The notes below the pieces were generated by a model that saw nothing but the letters and a program-made list of their open reading frames with translations, was not told the origin of the DNA and did not search any database. A stretch of 7,534 bases of DNA, taken from positions 1 to 7,534 of the forward strand of contig CAJMEI010000053.1 of the NCBI GenBank assembly GCA_905212395.1. Direction: 5' to 3'. This DNA comes from an uncultured Christensenella sp. Lineage in GTDB: Bacteria; Bacillota; Clostridia; Christensenellales; Borkfalkiaceae. Positions within the stretch are counted from its first letter, which is position 1, and every line of letters begins with the position of its first letter. The position numbers and the translations under genes were made by a program. Positions 6,035 through 7,534 of this stretch are shown piece by piece.

Positions 6035-6577
6035 TTAAGCTAAAAATTTTCCTATAAACTCCGCCATTACTCTAACGCTTTTTATTTCTGCATTACCCAT
6101 AACGTGTTCTTCGTCCCCGCATAAAATAACCGCGCCTAACGCGTCCCCAGCAGATACTATGGGAACTACTACCATACTTGCGTATGCTCCGTCGTCGTCA
6201 TTAGCGAGCGGTATGGGAGAAGTTTTTTCCGTTACGTTTGCAACGAAACATTTTCTTTCTTTAATTAAATTTTCAAGCTTTTCGGATATGGTTTTCCCTA
6301 CTAACTCTTTAATTTTATTACCCTTTGCCGAAACAATTTTTTCTCTGTCGCATATAATGGCAGTGCGTTCGTTTACAAAACGCAGGCTTTCCGCTATATC
6401 GTCGGAGACGTTTTCCATTTTTGCAACGGGCGAAAATTTTTTGAAAAGCAAATCTTCTTTATCGGTATAAATTTCAAGCGGGTCGCCTTCTTTGATTCGT
6501 AGCGTTTTTCTTATTTCTTTCGGAATTACCACTCTACCGAGTTCATCTATTCTTCTTACTATTCCCGTTTCTTTCAT
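6035..6577 (-). CDS. spoVT: SpoVT-type transcriptional regulator (AbrB DNA-binding domain plus GAF-like domain)
   Basis: This 180-residue protein compares with 178 for B. subtilis SpoVT. The N-terminal MKETGIVRRIDELGRVVIPK, then EIRKTLRIKEGDPLEIYTD (21-39), is the swapped-hairpin AbrB/SpoVT DNA-binding domain and is nearly identical to SpoVT at sight. After a linker, residues 56-180 form the GAF-like regulatory domain, with AIICDREKIV (73-82), SMVVVPIVSAGDALGAVIL (134-152) and a closing helix. In B. subtilis SpoVT is a tetramer that activates or represses late forespore genes under sigma-G. The start is supported by the SD AAAGGAGA (6589-6582). Upstream lies a sigma-G-like promoter, and downstream is the YabM-like flippase, matching the Bacillus order. 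A GAF ligand is not known from sequence. In non-sporulating relatives this protein could serve as a general AbrB-type regulator. Confidence 0.93.
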   Translation of the reverse strand: MKETGIVRRIDELGRVVIPKEIRKTLRIKEGDPLEIYTDKEDLLFKKFSPVAKMENVSDDIAESLRFVNERTAIICDREKIVSAKGNKIKELVGKTISEKLENLIKERKCFVANVTEKTSPIPLANDDDGAYASMVVVPIVSAGDALGAVILCGDEEHVMGNAEIKSVRVMAEFIGKFLA

Positions 6578-6646
6578 TATTTCTCCTTTACGCTAGGCAA
6601 AAAGTACATACTACTTTTCTAGCATACGATGCAATTTCGTTATTCG

Positions 6647-6675
6647 AAGTATGAGCATAAAAGTTTGTTTTATTC
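6647..6675 (-). promoter_or_regulatory. Candidate sigma-G (forespore) promoter for spoVT
   Basis: The minus strand reads AGAATA, with the GAATA core at 6675-6671, a 17-base spacer, and CATACTT (6653-6647). The sigma-G consensus is about TGHATR, 17-18 bases, CATWHTA. The GAATA core fits fully and CATACTT differs only at the last base. spoVT is a known sigma-G target in B. subtilis, so the match is expected biologically. The transcript would have a leader of about 60 bases. Confidence 0.5.
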
Positions 6676-6680
6676 TTAAA

Positions 6681-6709
6681 TTGACATTTATTTACTCTTT
6701 CGGTATACT
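6681..6709 (+). promoter_or_regulatory. Near-consensus sigma-A promoter for the metallophosphoesterase gene
   Basis: TTGACA (6681-6686), a 17-base spacer and TATACT (6704-6709) form the best promoter in the window: a perfect -35 and five of six in the -10. The expected start of transcription is at about 6715-6717, which coincides with the ATG at 6716. The divergent spoVT promoter elements lie just to the left without overlapping it. Confidence 0.75.
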
Positions 6710-6715
6710 AAGATT

Positions 6716-7534
6716 ATGAAAAAAAACGCAATCAAAAAAAATAAGGTAAAATTGATTATCTTTATAATTTTAATATTGTTTATAGCGTTCGTTTGTTGCA
6801 GTTTAAACGTTTTAAAAACTACTGAATATCGGTTATCTTCCGATAAAATAACCGAAAAAATTAAAATAGTTGTAATTTCGGATTTACATTCTTCCGAATA
6901 CGGTAAAAATCAAAGTAGACTTTTAAAAAAAGTCAAAGCGGAAAATCCCGATCTTATTTTGATGACGGGCGACGTTATAGACGACCAAAGACCGACAAAA
7001 GCAGTAGAAAAATTTTTTTACGGAATACAAAACTTATGTCCCGCTTACTACGTTTACGGAAACCACGAATTAAGGGGCGATTATATCGCGTATTCCGAAA
7101 TTCTTTCTAAATACGGTATAATTTTACTTAACAACGATTTAAGAATGGAATTAATTAAAGGACAACGAATTACCGTTTGCGGACTCACCGACCCGCAAAA
7201 TAAAAATCCGACTAAAAAATGGAAATATTACCTTTCCGAATTGGATAGAATTTCCGATGACGAAAGTTATAAAATTTTACTTTCCCACCGCCCGCATTTC
7301 GTCCAAAATTATAAAGAAACTTCTTTCGATTTAATTTTATGCGGACACGAACACGGCGGTCAGTGGAGAATTTTTAATAAGGGATTATACGCCCCTAACG
7401 AAGGACTATTTCCAAAATATTCTCACGGTGTTTACAACTTAGGAAATGCAAAAATGATAGTAAGTAGCGGTTTGTGTAAAAACTGGATGCCAAGATTTTT
7501 AAATAATCCCGAAATCGTTTCTATAACGATAGAT
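6716..7534 (+). CDS. Membrane-anchored calcineurin-like metallophosphoesterase (YkuE/YaeI-like), 3' end cut by the window edge
   Basis: The frame is open from ATG 6716 to the window end, giving 273 residues; family members are about 270-300, so little is missing. A Lys-rich N-terminus is followed by one hydrophobic segment (about 12-30), suggesting an N-in anchor with the enzyme domain outside the membrane. The phosphoesterase motifs appear in order: SDLH (55-58), GDVID (85-89), GNHE (115-118), SHRP (190-193) and GHEHGGQ (210-216). D56, H58, D86, N116, H191, H211 and H213 would bind the two metal ions. The family hydrolyses phosphomono- or diesters; the substrate here is unknown. No SD precedes the ATG, and the promoter at 6681-6709 would start RNA at or next to it, so the message may be leaderless. 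An alternative start is the TTG at 6752, with TAAGGT (6742-6747) as SD, but this would remove the positive residues before the anchor. The gene is divergent from spoVT. Confidence 0.9.
   Translation, partial: MKKNAIKKNKVKLIIFIILILFIAFVCCSLNVLKTTEYRLSSDKITEKIKIVVISDLHSSEYGKNQSRLLKKVKAENPDLILMTGDVIDDQRPTKAVEKFFYGIQNLCPAYYVYGNHELRGDYIAYSEILSKYGIILLNNDLRMELIKGQRITVCGLTDPQNKNPTKKWKYYLSELDRISDDESYKILLSHRPHFVQNYKETSFDLILCGHEHGGQWRIFNKGLYAPNEGLFPKYSHGVYNLGNAKMIVSSGLCKNWMPRFLNNPEIVSITID

Noticed and set aside
6020..6050. AT-only palindrome (AAATTTTT...AAAAATTT) at the spoVT stop as a terminator.
   Set aside because: Contains almost no G or C in the stem and no clear U-tract; too weak to call.
6159..6470. 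103-codon plus-strand open frame opposite spoVT.
   Set aside because: Lies wholly inside spoVT in antisense; Ser/Phe-rich low-information product, no SD or promoter.

Overview
The window is AT-rich. It carries two gene ends and five complete genes typical of a Gram-positive, low-GC Firmicute, probably a member of the Clostridia. The strongest taxonomic evidence is a run on the minus strand with the same order as Bacillus subtilis spoVT-yabM-yabN: a SpoVT-type AbrB regulator, a SpoVB/YabM-type flippase and a MazG protein with a YabN-like N-terminal domain. SpoVT, and a sigma-G-like promoter in front of it, point to a spore-forming lineage or one descended from spore formers. The genus cannot be told from the sequence alone.

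Layout, reading the minus strand from right to left. spoVT (6577-6035) is followed by a 146-base gap with small inverted repeats, then the flippase (5888-4569). An intrinsic terminator overlaps the flippase stop codon, and a new promoter in its tail serves mazG (4497-3220). mazG is joined to dusB (3213-2284) by a 6-base gap. A further promoter, whose -35 box covers the dusB stop codon, serves a nitrilase-fold protein (2237-1584) and trmL (1529-1038). A 236-base intergenic region follows, holding the most structured non-coding sequence in the window, and then the first 267 residues of a Na+/phosphate cotransporter-family protein (801-1, running off the left edge). On the plus strand, divergent from spoVT, a near-consensus sigma-A promoter drives a membrane-anchored metallophosphoesterase (6716-7534, running off the right edge).

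The genes are mostly housekeeping: tRNA modification (dusB, trmL), nucleotide pool cleaning (mazG), envelope lipid flipping and a late sporulation regulator. Points that stand out are: a nitrilase-fold protein that has lost its Glu-Lys-Cys triad; a YabN/MazG protein whose first and last domains look degenerate; a short, 12-helix version of the flippase; a promoter placed so that the phosphoesterase mRNA would be leaderless; a forespore-type promoter for spoVT; and a candidate structured RNA of about 146 nt between trmL and the transporter. No tRNA, rRNA, CRISPR array or insertion sequence is seen, and no gene-free stretch exceeds 300 bases.
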